A stretch of 32,677 nt of DNA from Legionella drancourtii LLAP12 (GCF_000162755.2 NZ_JH413835.1:1-32677); one strand, 5' to 3'. Shown: positions 13,904 through 24,666, counted from the first letter of the stretch. Made by a program: numbers and translations. Notes: generated by a model not told the origin, from the letters alone.

Positions 13904-16900
13904 TTAGGTACGAATGTTTTTCAATACGGTACTGGGTTTGGTTACCATTATATTCTGTATACCCATTGCTTTTTTAATGTGGCTATAAATTTTATTTGCA
14001 TTATTCTGAGCCGCGACAATAATTCCGGTTCCTGTTGCATCACCGGCTATATAAACATTCTTTAAATGATATTTTTTAATCGCATGTACTAAGGGTAGAT
14101 TACTAGTTCCTTCAAATCCCAAAGCACAGAGAATCAGATCAACCTGATCAATTTCACTTAATAGAATGTTTTCTTGTTCAATGGGTTTTAATTCTCGTGG
14201 TAATGCATCAAAAAGCGCTGTCAAACGGGCATCGTTTTTTATTGTCTCGGCATATTTAAATTTAGACTGTTTAATTTGCAGATTCAGAGTTCCATCAGCG
14301 TTTGCTGTAATTTTTACTGGCTCAACTAAAAATAATTCTGTCCCTTGAACGTACGTAACTTCTGCTTTTTTCAATTTATTTTCATACGTTGCTGCTCGCG
14401 AGAGGGATGGATAGGCATCCATAATGGCGCGTTTTTTAGGTTGATAGCCTCTAACCAAAATATTTAAGTCGCCTAAGTTTTCTGTCGTTTGATTAAAATA
14501 ACGTGCTACCCAACGAATAACATCTTGCGCTGTATCCCCACCACCAATGACGACAATTTTTTTATGGCGTGGATCCATATGCGCTAAATATTTTTTAATC
14601 AGGGCTTCTTTTTCCTCTAAAGAAACGGTGGGATTCTTGTTTAGTTCATTAGCAATATCATTGGTTGCTTTGAGAAAATCAATAGCTTGTACCAGTTTTT
14701 GACGTTCCGTACTACTAAGCCCCGTTGTGATTGCTGGTGCCAGAGATTTAGGTTGGCCGGTACCAATACATAAGGCAATGTACTGATTTTCGTTATGGCT
14801 GTTTGCAATAGGTTGACTGTGTTCATCATTTTTTATGCGATAATCGCCAGTTTGTTCCTCATAAAATACCTCGCTGTTTAGATGCAACTCCAGCCCCATT
14901 GCTTGGAGGTATACAAAATCTTCATTCAGATAAGTCTTATCAAATTTGTGTGCAGGTATTCCATCAACAAGTAATCCGCCTGCCTTATCCGATTTCTCAT
15001 ACATGCGAACTTGAATCCCATCGAGCAAGGCCTTATATGCGATTTGCATGCCAGCAGGTCCTGAGCCGATGATGATTAATTCCTTATTTTTCTTTTTTAG
15101 ATGTTGGGGTAAGCAAAAGGGTGGTTTAAAATGTTGCATTAGTTCATCATAAGCGTGTTTTTCTATTAATCCATCCGTAGTATTTTTACCAAAAACTAAA
15201 GAAATTTCCTCTGGAGCCCATCTTTTTTTGCCGTCAAACCAACCTAAAGCACGGCCTATTTGATAAAGATCGAATTCAATGTCTTTAATATGAACATGTT
15301 CACCAATACGTTTGCCACCTCTTTGCTCATTTGTATCACCCGGGTGAGGAATCGTTTCGGTACACGAATCTTGACATGGAGCAGGACAGGCTGCACCGGT
15401 GTAGGAGATAAAAGGAGACTCTTGAATTTGTACTGCAAAAGCTTGCCGCAAATAATGCCACTGTTCTTTAGTTAAAACTCCTTGTTCATTAATAGAGCCA
15501 ATTTTTTTAAGAAGTGAATTAATGGTATTGATTCCTTTACCGCTAGGGCATCCAGTATCTACTTTTTCACCACCGGCACAAGATTGTGCACGGCAACCAG
15601 AGCATCCGTTGGCATCTTGGGTGAGCTCTGTAATGTAAGCGAGAATATTGTCTAGCGGTTTGAGCAGTTCATGATCAAGAATCCCGTGAATATCCATTAA
15701 GCGTTTTTCTACTGGATTGGGTGTTTTCGGGGATTGTTTCGAAATTTTTTTAATGGCAGTTACAGGGAGTCGAAACTCTAATTGTGCTGCACCTGGTTTG
15801 GTCGGATAAAGCTCAGAAAGCGTTGCTTTTACAGCAGGTGAAAATATAGATAAGGTAGTATCTTGAATAATCTCACGAAGTTCTTCTAATTCAGCATCTT
15901 CTGCTGGTGGCGTAGTGAGTGCTTTGTGGGTTAGCCAAACGTGCATACCTTGAGTTAAAGGGGATTTTCTTAAACGATAAGTGTGAATTACATCAAGTAT
16001 TTGTCGTAATTGATTAATTTTATCCATTTCAGTGGGAATTAGTACTTTAAAATGTGCCAAATTAAAATTTTGTATTATTTTTTTCGCAATGGATGAATTC
16101 GTTTTTTCCTTATGCTCCTTTAGAAGGGTTCGGATTGCTTGACTATAGCTATTCCGTTCTTCAGCGGATGCGGTGCGCACAAAATTCGATGGCTGTAGTG
16201 AATTATCTGGATCATAAGCAAAGAGAATACCTCCTGAAGCACCAGTTCCTAATCCTTTACCTGCTTTACCTAAAATCATTCCTGTTCCTGATGTCATGTA
16301 TTCAAAAGCAAAATCACCAACTCCTTCAACAATTACTTCGGCCCCTTTGAGTAAAATTCCAAAACGATGTCCCGCTTTACCATTAACATAAATTTTGCCC
16401 CCACTTGCTCCATAAAGCATGGCATTACCCGCAATTGTATTTTGAGCGGCAGTATCTGCATTCTCTTGAGGCGGGGTGCAAAGAATTAACTCACCTCCCG
16501 TCATGCTTTTAGCACAGCCATCTTGAACTGTTCCTATATGCTTCAAAATCATGCCTGAAGCATTTAAAAAACCAAAACTTTGCCCCGCATTTCCTGTCGT
16601 ATTAATCATTATTGTTCTTTGTGGCTTTTCGTGTAAGTAAGGGAACAGAATACCGACAATTCGAGCACCGAAGCTGCGATCTTGGGTTGTTAGATTAATT
16701 GGCTTTGAGGTGAAAATATCCTTTTGGGTTAGTTCGTGTTGAATAATGCGAATGAGTTTGTCTTCTTTGGGGCGAGTTAACGCTCGCTGCATTTGGTCGC
16801 GTATGAGTTTCTGTTCTTGTTCATTTAAAAGTGGCGGCAAACCTTTTCGCTCAAGAATTGCTGAAAAATCATAGATATCTAATGATTTTTGGTTGAGTAA

Positions 16901-19900
16901 GTGTAACAAGTCAGTACGGTTTCTTAGCTCATAAAGACTATGAAAACCAAGTTCAATCAACCGCTCCTGAACTCCGGCGGCAAGATTTACAAAGTAGCGC
17001 TCAGTGTTTATTTGATCGCCTTTAAATAGATGTCCCTCTGTTGCTACTCCTGGCTGGCAACTCAGATTGCAGGTGCGCTGCATTTTACAGCCTAGAGTAA
17101 GCATGGCTGTGGTGCCAATCTCAAATAAATCAGCGCCTAAAATAGCGGCAATAATTATCTCCTCTGCTGTTTTAAAGCCGCCACTAACACGTAATTGTAC
17201 GAAATCTCGCAGACGTGTTTGACGTAACGCCTTATCTACTTCAGCAAGTCCCAGCTCGGCAGGGAAACCAGCATGTTTGATGCTTGATTGTTGTGAGGCT
17301 CCGGTGCCTCCAGAATTAGAGGCGATATTAATTACATCTGCTCCGGCTTTGGCGACCCCTACAGCGATGGTACCAATACCTTGTGACGCGACTAATTTAA
17401 CCGCAACCTTTACATGATAATTGACTGATTTAATGTCATGAATTAACTGTTCCAGATCTTCAATGGAATAAATATCATGATGGGGTGGGGGGCTAATAAA
17501 GTTAAGATGGGGAAGACCGCCGCGTTGTGCTGCAAAACGAATGGAGACTTTAGTTCCGGGCAATTCACCCCCCTCACCAGGTTTTGCGCCTTGAGCTATT
17601 TTAATTTCTATTTCTTCTGCCCTAAGTACTTGTTCGGCACTTACTCCAAATCGTCCTGATGCAAATTGTTTACTCCGTGTGGTGGTTAGTAGTTGACGCA
17701 GATCCAGGGGGGATTCGCCTCCTTCGCCAGAGGCTGATTTCGCACCAATAGCATTCATTCCACGCGTTAATGTTTCATGGGCACCTAATTTATTGGGGGT
17801 TTTAGGATCGGCAACGGTCAATGCTCCCTGACTCATGCTGCCTGAAAATAATAAGCTACGAATTTCCTGTTGGCTCTGTACTGGACGCTTGCTCATTGTT
17901 CTCTTGTCTTTTATATTTGATTTGATTACAAAATAATCATGCAATGATATTGGATTTTCACGTCGATAATTTTCGATTGTTTGAGTAAGTTTTTTGAATG
18001 CTGCTGAGGGCTTAAATTGTTCTAAAGACAAACTTGGATAAAATCCTTCACTGTTTTTAATGCGTGGATCGAGGAATCCTTGTTCAATAGAAAAAGAACT
18101 AATATCCGTGATAAAATTGAGATAACCTTTGTGCTGTAAAATAAGGTGCATTTGATATAACTTGGCATTTAAGTCTTCTTCCTTCATCCAGGAAGTGAAA
18201 GCGTTGATTATTTCGGGGCCAAATCCATGTTTTATGCCTTCTTTTTCAGGCATGTAATAGCCTGAACGTGGTAACAGGATAAATTCATTATCAGGATCAA
18301 AAGCTTGTTGATGTCTTGCCATTAGGCTCTGGCTAATATGGCGAAGAGCGACTCCCTTTAACGGTGAATAGATGGATGCAAAAATTGCAGATAAAGTCGG
18401 GGTTTCGGTAAGCGCTTTTTTAGTAGGGCTTAAATCAAGTCCCAGAGCAGCAACCAGCGAGCTGTTAATGTAATTATTAACATCGGTGATTCCCATTTTT
18501 CCCATTGTTTTGAGTAAGCATTTTTGTAGAGCTTCTTTATAGTTTTTATAATAGGGTTGCGGATTACCAGGAAAAAGTTCGTGAATTTTTGCATAAGCCC
18601 CACGTGGATATATTGCTTTTGCCCCAAGTGCTAATAAGGTAGACATTTGGTGGGGGCCATTAATTTGGTAAGAATCAATAACAATGGAAATTTTAAAGTC
18701 TAAATTCTTACTCTCAAGAAACTTTCTTACCCCTGCAACGGCGATTAAATCAGGAATTGCTGCTCGTTGTGAACCTGCATTCTTATCACTGAGGATTAAA
18801 ATAGCCGTTGATGACTCACTGATTGCTTTTTCAACTTTTTGGAGCAAATGGCGAATGGCGGTGCTTAAGAGCGTCATTGTTCTTTCATTGGATGGGACAC
18901 TACCTGTCAATGGGGTGAAGAAACTGATATCAATAATCTGTGCTCTTAATTTTTTATGATGTTCTATCCAATGAAGTTGACCTGCACTTAAAATTGGCGA
19001 GCAAATTTCGATCATTGATGTATCGAAACTTCCTCCTAAAAAAGTATTTAGTGAAAAGCGATCACGTTCTTTTATAGAATCTAATGGTGGTGCTGAGACT
19101 TGAGCAAATAACTGATGAAAGAAATAGGAAATATGTGGTGGTAAGGAATGAGTATATAAGATATTCGTGTCATCACCCATCGCTGCCGTTCGCTCACATG
19201 CATTTTCTGCCATAAAACGGACTACTTGATCTTCGGACTCATAATTCCAGCCTGCCGCGTATAAGATACGTTGCAGTTCAGCGCCAGCAGGAGCCCGTTC
19301 ATATTCTTGCTGTGCACCGATTGGGTTATATTCAGGAACGGAAACTAATTGCTGTTGGAGTTGGTGTTGAAAGTAATTTGTTGTTGTTTGATTGTAGCGT
19401 GCGGCGATTCGCTCCAGGATTGCTTGGGTCTGTAATAACTCACCTTGAGGCGTTAACATGATCATCCCGCCAGGTTCCAGATGTCCTTTGCTAATAACGA
19501 CATTTTCAGTAGAACTAACGAAGTCGTCCGATGCAGCATAAAAACATCGATTATCGTTTTTGTCCTTGACGAGGATCCAACGCGAAGGACGTAAACCCAT
19601 GCTGTCTAATTTTGCAATAAAATAACCTCCTGCGCCAGCGACAATAAATGCCGGACCATTATAGGGTGTGCGTTCCAAAGCCCAGTATTTAAGCATGGCC
19701 TTAATTTCATCTGTATAATCCCCAACATCTGGGGCCATAAGACGAGTAAGGGCTTCCTCGAGAGGAATGTTTTTCATGGTTATCTGATTTGCAAGATCCG
19801 CATCAAACTGCATTGAATCGGATAATTGTTTATTAGGATACACACCTTTATAGTTTCGGGATCTTAATTCATTGCTCATTTGCTTGGCATTGCCTAAGGC

Positions 19901-20704
19901 GGAATTTAACTCACCATTATGCGATATAAAGTTGGGGCAAGGTTGAGCATTTGACCATTGAGGGCTGGTGTTGGTGGCAAAGCGCGCATGAGTGTCGCAG
20001 GCGTGAGCAGTAAAGTCTTGCTCTTGTAGGTCGAGATATACCGTATCCAGTAACGGCGCGGGGATCATGCCTTTATAAACAATTTTTTCAGTGCTAAGGC
20101 TTACTGTGTGAAGTATTATTTGCTGCACTTGCGCTTCATGGTAGATACGGTGGCTCATTTCAATTACACTGGATTCGCTTAATACAGCGCTTTTGGGCGT
20201 GTTCGACAGTACAAGCGCCTGCCATATGGCCGGTTTTTTGGCGAGTGTCACGCCGGATAAAACATCTAGGTTCATTGCATTTTCTAGATTGCGCCAGCCA
20301 ACAACCGTTAAATTTTGCTGATTGGCACAGGTTTCGATTAATGTTTTTGCTTGTGCTTGCTGTTCTGCTTCATTCGCTAAAAAAAATTGACCTAGAGCAT
20401 AATGGTGATTTTTTAACGTTAAATGAATTAAATTGTTCCCTTTAAAGTCGCCTTTTTTGATTAGTTTGTTAAAAAAAGGGGTTGGTAACCCATAAAATCT
20501 GATGCCAGAACCATCACTTTCTCCCGTGGCGCGGTTATAACCTGTGCGATATGCAAAGCTGGCAAGAGCTTTAAGTCCTTCTTGAACTAACGCATGAGAC
20601 GTAATAAACTTTCCTTCTTTAGAAAAATTAACAATCATGCTAACGCCACAAGCTGCATGGTCGGTATTATGATAGATTAAAGGCTCGTTTTTTTTATACC
20701 TCAT
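13904..20704 (-). CDS. gltB: Single-chain glutamate synthase (GltB-GltD fusion)
   Basis: This 2266-residue enzyme makes two glutamates from glutamine and 2-oxoglutarate. Unlike the usual bacterial GltB + GltD pair, both parts sit in one chain, as in eukaryotic NADH-GOGAT. Order: class II glutaminase domain (about 19-420; nucleophile Cys19 in HAACGVSM, so an 18-residue propeptide is expected; HNGELNS and SDSMQFD motifs), central domain, FMN-binding synthase barrel (from about 955, GSMSQGALTV; KPGEGGELPG; NSGGTGAS), a three-Cys cluster motif near 1204, the GxGxG beta-helix (NAGQSFGF, YGASGGKIYVNGKAG), then the GltD-like part. The latter has Cys-rich motifs near 1699 (CSGCRAQSC, CPAPCQDSC), an FAD site GSGPAGM near 1876, and an NAD(P)H site VIGGGDTAQDV near 2050. 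The 3Fe-4S motif is C-x5-C-x3-C, one residue shorter than the usual C-x5-C-x4-C. The ATG follows AGAGGAA. Confidence 0.93.
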   Translation of the reverse strand: MRYKKNEPLIYHNTDHAACGVSMIVNFSKEGKFITSHALVQEGLKALASFAYRTGYNRATGESDGSGIRFYGLPTPFFNKLIKKGDFKGNNLIHLTLKNHHYALGQFFLANEAEQQAQAKTLIETCANQQNLTVVGWRNLENAMNLDVLSGVTLAKKPAIWQALVLSNTPKSAVLSESSVIEMSHRIYHEAQVQQIILHTVSLSTEKIVYKGMIPAPLLDTVYLDLQEQDFTAHACDTHARFATNTSPQWSNAQPCPNFISHNGELNSALGNAKQMSNELRSRNYKGVYPNKQLSDSMQFDADLANQITMKNIPLEEALTRLMAPDVGDYTDEIKAMLKYWALERTPYNGPAFIVAGAGGYFIAKLDSMGLRPSRWILVKDKNDNRCFYAASDDFVSSTENVVISKGHLEPGGMIMLTPQGELLQTQAILERIAARYNQTTTNYFQHQLQQQLVSVPEYNPIGAQQEYERAPAGAELQRILYAAGWNYESEDQVVRFMAENACERTAAMGDDTNILYTHSLPPHISYFFHQLFAQVSAPPLDSIKERDRFSLNTFLGGSFDTSMIEICSPILSAGQLHWIEHHKKLRAQIIDISFFTPLTGSVPSNERTMTLLSTAIRHLLQKVEKAISESSTAILILSDKNAGSQRAAIPDLIAVAGVRKFLESKNLDFKISIVIDSYQINGPHQMSTLLALGAKAIYPRGAYAKIHELFPGNPQPYYKNYKEALQKCLLKTMGKMGITDVNNYINSSLVAALGLDLSPTKKALTETPTLSAIFASIYSPLKGVALRHISQSLMARHQQAFDPDNEFILLPRSGYYMPEKEGIKHGFGPEIINAFTSWMKEEDLNAKLYQMHLILQHKGYLNFITDISSFSIEQGFLDPRIKNSEGFYPSLSLEQFKPSAAFKKLTQTIENYRRENPISLHDYFVIKSNIKDKRTMSKRPVQSQQEIRSLLFSGSMSQGALTVADPKTPNKLGAHETLTRGMNAIGAKSASGEGGESPLDLRQLLTTTRSKQFASGRFGVSAEQVLRAEEIEIKIAQGAKPGEGGELPGTKVSIRFAAQRGGLPHLNFISPPPHHDIYSIEDLEQLIHDIKSVNYHVKVAVKLVASQGIGTIAVGVAKAGADVINIASNSGGTGASQQSSIKHAGFPAELGLAEVDKALRQTRLRDFVQLRVSGGFKTAEEIIIAAILGADLFEIGTTAMLTLGCKMQRTCNLSCQPGVATEGHLFKGDQINTERYFVNLAAGVQERLIELGFHSLYELRNRTDLLHLLNQKSLDIYDFSAILERKGLPPLLNEQEQKLIRDQMQRALTRPKEDKLIRIIQHELTQKDIFTSKPINLTTQDRSFGARIVGILFPYLHEKPQRTIMINTTGNAGQSFGFLNASGMILKHIGTVQDGCAKSMTGGELILCTPPQENADTAAQNTIAGNAMLYGASGGKIYVNGKAGHRFGILLKGAEVIVEGVGDFAFEYMTSGTGMILGKAGKGLGTGASGGILFAYDPDNSLQPSNFVRTASAEERNSYSQAIRTLLKEHKEKTNSSIAKKIIQNFNLAHFKVLIPTEMDKINQLRQILDVIHTYRLRKSPLTQGMHVWLTHKALTTPPAEDAELEELREIIQDTTLSIFSPAVKATLSELYPTKPGAAQLEFRLPVTAIKKISKQSPKTPNPVEKRLMDIHGILDHELLKPLDNILAYITELTQDANGCSGCRAQSCAGGEKVDTGCPSGKGINTINSLLKKIGSINEQGVLTKEQWHYLRQAFAVQIQESPFISYTGAACPAPCQDSCTETIPHPGDTNEQRGGKRIGEHVHIKDIEFDLYQIGRALGWFDGKKRWAPEEISLVFGKNTTDGLIEKHAYDELMQHFKPPFCLPQHLKKKNKELIIIGSGPAGMQIAYKALLDGIQVRMYEKSDKAGGLLVDGIPAHKFDKTYLNEDFVYLQAMGLELHLNSEVFYEEQTGDYRIKNDEHSQPIANSHNENQYIALCIGTGQPKSLAPAITTGLSSTERQKLVQAIDFLKATNDIANELNKNPTVSLEEKEALIKKYLAHMDPRHKKIVVIGGGDTAQDVIRWVARYFNQTTENLGDLNILVRGYQPKKRAIMDAYPSLSRAATYENKLKKAEVTYVQGTELFLVEPVKITANADGTLNLQIKQSKFKYAETIKNDARLTALFDALPRELKPIEQENILLSEIDQVDLILCALGFEGTSNLPLVHAIKKYHLKNVYIAGDATGTGIIVAAQNNANKIYSHIKKAMGIQNIMVTKPSTVLKNIRT

Positions 20705-20932
20705 TATAAATATTCCTCTAATTAAATATTTAACAAATTAACGAGAATACGGTTAGTTGTGTACTTAAGTGGAGCTGGTTTTATAAACCGGCAAACAAAT
20801 TAAGTGTATATAATTTATACTGAATGTTCAATTGAAATCATCTTGCGCGGTGCTTTTATTTTAGTTAGCAGTAAATAGCGTGAGTTATGGATAAGGAATC
20901 AGACCAGCCCGAACGGATCGAGCAGAGCTACT

Positions 20933-20946
20933 AATAGCGCGCTATT
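20933..20946. repeat. Perfect 14-bp GC-rich palindrome upstream of guaB
   Basis: AATAGCGCGCTATT is self-complementary over all 14 bases and is embedded in a locally GC-rich patch within AT-rich DNA. It could be an operator for a dimeric regulator or the tip of a repeat element. It is about 133 bases upstream of guaB. Confidence 0.5.
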
Positions 20947-21038
20947 GCGCGAACTGCGGATAATTTGTTCAGATTTTAGTTTTCTATATTTTGTAGCACA
21001 AATGCAATTCACCTATTTAATTTATTTAGTATTTGTAG

Positions 21039-21044
21039 TATACT
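21039..21044 (+). promoter_or_regulatory. Probable -10 box of the guaB promoter
   Basis: TATACT lies 35 bases before the guaB start codon, a suitable distance for a leader. The matching -35 would be TTTAAT (21016-21021) at 17-base spacing, a weak match. The surrounding DNA is strongly AT-rich. Confidence 0.4.
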
Positions 21045-21078
21045 GACTGGTTAATTTAACTACTTTAATGAGAATAAA

Positions 21079-22551
21079 ATGCCTTTGAATATTGTGCAGC
21101 AATCATTAACGTTTGATGATGTTTTACTTATTCCTGCACACTCTTTAATTCTTCCTAAAGATGTGTCTTTAAAAACCAGGCTAACTCGCACGATCAATTT
21201 GAATATGCCTTTAGTATCTGCAGCCATGGATACCGTGACTGAAGCACGTTTAGCCATTGCTTTAGCTCAAGAAGGTGGTATTGGTATTATACATAAGAAT
21301 ATGACGATTAGTGCCCAAGCAGATGAAGTTCGTAAAGTGAAAAAATTTGAAAGCGGTATGGTTAAAGATCCGGTGACGGTAACTCCAGATCTTACCGTAA
21401 GGGAACTATTGAATGTCATGACCAAACATAACTTTTCAGGTGTTCCAGTGGTTGATGGTCAGAATTTAGTCGGGATTGTAACCAGTCGTGATATTCGGTT
21501 TGAAACCAATTTATCTTTAACCGTTGCCAAAGTAATGACTCCTAAGGAACGTTTAGTCACTGTTAAAGAGGGGGCCGGCCGTGAAGAAGTGCGTAGCTTG
21601 TTGCATAAACACCGTATTGAAAAATTATTGGTAGTGAATAAAGCTTTTGAATTATGTGGCTTAATTACAGTTAAAGACATTCAAAAAGCAAAAGAAAATC
21701 CTTATGCTTGTAAAGACGATTCTGAGCAATTGCGTGTTGGCGCAGCTGTTGGTGTAGGTGAGAGTACTGATGAGCGTGTTGCGGCTTTGGTTGACGCTGG
21801 CGTTGATGTCATTGTCGTTGATACAGCTCATGGTCATTCTCAAGGTGTAATCGACCGGGTACGATGGATCAAAAAACATTATCCTGATGTGCAAGTGATT
21901 GGTGGCAATATAGCCACAGCAGCCGCTGCACGTGATTTATATGAAGCGGGTGCGGATGCCGTTAAAGTAGGTATAGGCCCTGGTTCTATATGTACTACGC
22001 GCATTGTAACCGGTGTCGGTGTACCACAGATTAGTGCCATCGCTAATGTTGCTCAAGAGCTTAAGGGTAAAATTCCCTTGATTGCTGATGGAGGCATTCG
22101 TTTTTCAGGCGATGTATGCAAAGCATTAGCCGCAGGTGCGGATACCGTCATGTTGGGAAGTATGTTTGCTGGAACAGAAGAATCTCCAGGTGAAATTGAG
22201 TTATATCAAGGCACTACCTATAAAAGTTATCGTGGTATGGGTTCAATTGGCGCAATGGCCTCTGCTCAAGGTTCAAGCGATCGCTATTTTCAGGATGCTA
22301 CATTAGGCTCTGAGAAATTAGTTCCTGAAGGCATTGAAGGGCGTGTTCCCTATAAAGGATTAGTACAAACGATTATTCACCAAATATTAGGCGGTTTGCG
22401 TTCATGCATGGGCTATACTGGATGTGAAACAATTGAACAATTGCATACCAAAACTGAATTCGTACAAGTAACTAATGCGGGAATGCGCGAGTCACATGTA
22501 CATGATGTCAGTATTACCAAACAAGCACCGAATTATCAGGTAGACAATTAA
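21079..22551 (+). CDS. guaB: Inosine-5'-monophosphate dehydrogenase
   Basis: GuaB oxidises IMP to XMP with NAD+, the committed step of GMP synthesis. The 490-residue length is standard. The N-terminal [10 protein letters not shown] is diagnostic. The tandem CBS regulatory domains occupy about residues 95-205 ([14 protein letters not shown] and [13 protein letters not shown]). The catalytic barrel holds VVDTAHGHS, the loop [11 protein letters not shown] with nucleophile Cys305, the phosphate-binding IADGGIR, and the mobile flap RGMGSIGAM. All expected residues are present. The stop codon shares its last base with the guaA start (TAATG), so the two genes form a coupled guaBA operon. Confidence 0.98.
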   Translation: MPLNIVQQSLTFDDVLLIPAHSLILPKDVSLKTRLTRTINLNMPLVSAAMDTVTEARLAIALAQEGGIGIIHKNMTISAQADEVRKVKKFESGMVKDPVTVTPDLTVRELLNVMTKHNFSGVPVVDGQNLVGIVTSRDIRFETNLSLTVAKVMTPKERLVTVKEGAGREEVRSLLHKHRIEKLLVVNKAFELCGLITVKDIQKAKENPYACKDDSEQLRVGAAVGVGESTDERVAALVDAGVDVIVVDTAHGHSQGVIDRVRWIKKHYPDVQVIGGNIATAAAARDLYEAGADAVKVGIGPGSICTTRIVTGVGVPQISAIANVAQELKGKIPLIADGGIRFSGDVCKALAAGADTVMLGSMFAGTEESPGEIELYQGTTYKSYRGMGSIGAMASAQGSSDRYFQDATLGSEKLVPEGIEGRVPYKGLVQTIIHQILGGLRSCMGYTGCETIEQLHTKTEFVQVTNAGMRESHVHDVSITKQAPNYQVDN

Positions 22552-24128
22552 TGAATGATTTAAAAGAACATCCCTTGCTTATTCTTGATTTTGGTTCTCA
22601 ATACACGCAATTAATAGCCCGGCGTGTGCGTGAGCTAGGTGTGTATTGCGAAATTCATCCTTTTAATATAGAGCAAGAGCAATTCACCCAACTTAATCCT
22701 TGTGGCGTAATCCTATCGGGTGGTCCCTCAACGGTTACTCATCATGCTAATCCCCGTGCGCCAGAATGGATTTTTACTGCTGGGTTGCCCATATTGGGCA
22801 TTTGCTATGGTATGCAAACCATGGCAGTACAATTGGGTGGCGACGTACAATCTTCTTCCGTAAGAGAGTTTGGCTATGCGGAGTTAAAATTACATGGCCA
22901 TAGTCAGTTATTTTCCCAAATCGAAGATCGAACCTCTGCTGAGGGTGAGGCCTTATTAGATGTTTGGATGAGTCATGGCGATAAAGTAACTGCTTTACCA
23001 CCAGGGTTTAAGGTTATTTGTGAAACGCGTAATGCACCAATTGCTGGAATGGCTGATGAAAGTCGCCATATGTATGGTTTGCAATTTCATCCAGAAGTAA
23101 CCCATACTTTACAAGGACTACGTGTCTTACAACGTTTTGTTGTTGATATTTGTAAAGCGGCTACTAATTGGACTTCTGAACTTATTATCGATGAAGCAAT
23201 CCATAAAATTAGAGAACAAGTAGGAACGGAAAAGGTACTTCTTGGTTTATCTGGAGGGGTTGATTCTTCGGTGGTTGCTGCTTTATTACATAAAGCAATT
23301 GGCGACCAATTAATTTGTGTTTTTGTTGATACCGGCCTGCTGCGCCTTAATGAAGCTGATGATGTCATGAAGATGTTTGGTCAGCATATGGGAATTAACA
23401 TCATTGCCGTCAATGCGGAAGAAAAGTTTTTAGGCGCACTTAAAGGAATCACTTGCCCGGAAGAAAAAAGAAAAATTATTGGTCATACCTTTATTGAAGT
23501 ATTTGATGAAGAAGCACATAAAATTACGGGCATATCCTGGCTTGCCCAAGGGACTATTTATCCTGATGTGATTGAATCGGCAGCAACGAATATTAATGGC
23601 GCTTCAGTAGTTATTAAATCGCATCATAATGTGGGTGGTTTGCCTGAAACATTGAAGTTGAAATTATTAGAACCTGTACGCGAATTATTTAAAGACGAAG
23701 TACGCAGCATTGGACTTGAATTAGGTCTACCTCACAATATGGTATACAGGCATCCATTTCCTGGGCCTGGCTTAGGGGTACGAATTTTAGCTGAAGTCAA
23801 AAAAGAATATGCGGATATTTTACGTAAAGCAGATGCTATCTTTATTGCAGAGCTGCATAAAGCGGGCCTTTATCATAAAGTTAGTCAGGCATTTGCGGTG
23901 TTTTTACCCGTCAAAAGTGTCGGTGTGATGGGGGATGGACGTAAATATGATTATGTAATTTGCCTGCGTGCAGTGGAGACAGTCGATTTTATGACTGCGC
24001 ATTGGTCGCATTTGCCTTGGGAATTTTTGGGGCAGGTATCCAATCGAATTATTAATGAAGTCGACGGTGTTTCGCGTGTGACTTATGATATTTCTGGGAA
24101 ACCACCAGCTACTATTGAGTGGGAATAG
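22551..24128 (+). CDS. guaA: GMP synthase (glutamine-hydrolysing)
   Basis: GuaA converts XMP to GMP using ATP and ammonia from glutamine. The 525-residue protein has the class I amidotransferase domain first (triad Cys85 in LGICYGMQT, His180 and Glu182 in LQFHPEVTH). Next is the ATP-pyrophosphatase domain with PP-loop SGGVDSS at 234-240, and then the C-terminal dimerisation domain ending [13 protein letters not shown], the universal GuaA terminus. It directly follows guaB with a one-base overlap, the standard gammaproteobacterial arrangement. Confidence 0.98.
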   Translation: MNDLKEHPLLILDFGSQYTQLIARRVRELGVYCEIHPFNIEQEQFTQLNPCGVILSGGPSTVTHHANPRAPEWIFTAGLPILGICYGMQTMAVQLGGDVQSSSVREFGYAELKLHGHSQLFSQIEDRTSAEGEALLDVWMSHGDKVTALPPGFKVICETRNAPIAGMADESRHMYGLQFHPEVTHTLQGLRVLQRFVVDICKAATNWTSELIIDEAIHKIREQVGTEKVLLGLSGGVDSSVVAALLHKAIGDQLICVFVDTGLLRLNEADDVMKMFGQHMGINIIAVNAEEKFLGALKGITCPEEKRKIIGHTFIEVFDEEAHKITGISWLAQGTIYPDVIESAATNINGASVVIKSHHNVGGLPETLKLKLLEPVRELFKDEVRSIGLELGLPHNMVYRHPFPGPGLGVRILAEVKKEYADILRKADAIFIAELHKAGLYHKVSQAFAVFLPVKSVGVMGDGRKYDYVICLRAVETVDFMTAHWSHLPWEFLGQVSNRIINEVDGVSRVTYDISGKPPATIEWE

Positions 24129-24156
24129 GTCACTGATACTCTATAATCCCTATATG

Positions 24157-24177
24157 TTCCGCGGCTTGTCCGCGGAA
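24157..24177 (+). terminator. GC-rich hairpin after guaA
   Basis: TTCCGCGG (24157-24164) and CCGCGGAA (24170-24177) form a perfect eight-base stem with a five-base loop. No T-run follows, so it is at best a weak terminator or an mRNA end-protector between guaA and tadA. A TATAAT at 24142-24147 just before it could be a -10 box for tadA, although no -35 at normal spacing is visible. Confidence 0.5.
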
Positions 24178-24199
24178 TCCAGAGATGTAAACGAAAAAA

Positions 24200-24649
24200 A
24201 TGAACGATCAATACTGGATGCAGCAAGCCTACGAACAAGCTTTCCTTGCACAAAATGAAGGTGAGGTGCCTGTTGGTGCTGTATTGGTTAGTAACGAAGG
24301 TGAGCTATTAGGGGCAAGTCGAAATGCAGTACAAAATAGTCACGATCCTTCAGATCATGCTGAGGTACGCGTTATTAGACAGGCCGCGCAACAGCTAAAA
24401 AATCACCGCTTATTAGATACTACTCTTTATGTAACTCTTGAACCTTGTCCTATGTGTGCCGGTCTTATAGTCCATGCACGGATTAAACGAGTGGTTTTTG
24501 CAACCCGCGATTTTAAAGCCGGTGCGGCGGGTTCTGTATATAACTTATTACAAGGTTATCCTTTAAATCATAAAGTACAAATTGATGAGGGGATAATGCA
24601 GTCAGAATGTGCTCTTTTATTATCTGATTTCTTTAAAGCCTGTCGCTGA
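24200..24649 (+). CDS. tadA: tRNA-specific adenosine deaminase TadA
   Basis: TadA converts adenosine 34 to inosine in the anticodon of tRNA-Arg(ACG), an essential edit. The 149-residue protein has the zinc deaminase signature: HAE with ligand His53 and proton shuttle Glu55, and PCPMC with Cys83 and Cys86. GEVPVGAVLV and the C-terminal LLSDFFKACR match the bacterial family. It sits 71 bases after guaA and 17 bases before the ABC-F gene on the same strand. Confidence 0.96.
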   Translation: MNDQYWMQQAYEQAFLAQNEGEVPVGAVLVSNEGELLGASRNAVQNSHDPSDHAEVRVIRQAAQQLKNHRLLDTTLYVTLEPCPMCAGLIVHARIKRVVFATRDFKAGAAGSVYNLLQGYPLNHKVQIDEGIMQSECALLLSDFFKACR

Positions 24650-24666
24650 ACTATGAGGTTGTGGCA

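Larger units (their letters stand above)
20705..21078. other. Divergent intergenic region between gltB and guaB
   Basis: This 374-base region lies between genes pointing away from each other, so it should hold both promoters. It contains a perfect 14-base palindrome AATAGCGCGCTATT (20933-20946) within a GC-richer patch (about 20905-20955), and a small stem GGTTT/AAACC near 20780. For gltB a minus-strand TTGAAC ... TATACA arrangement exists around 20805-20835, but the spacing is short (15). No coding frame is evident. Confidence 0.5.
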
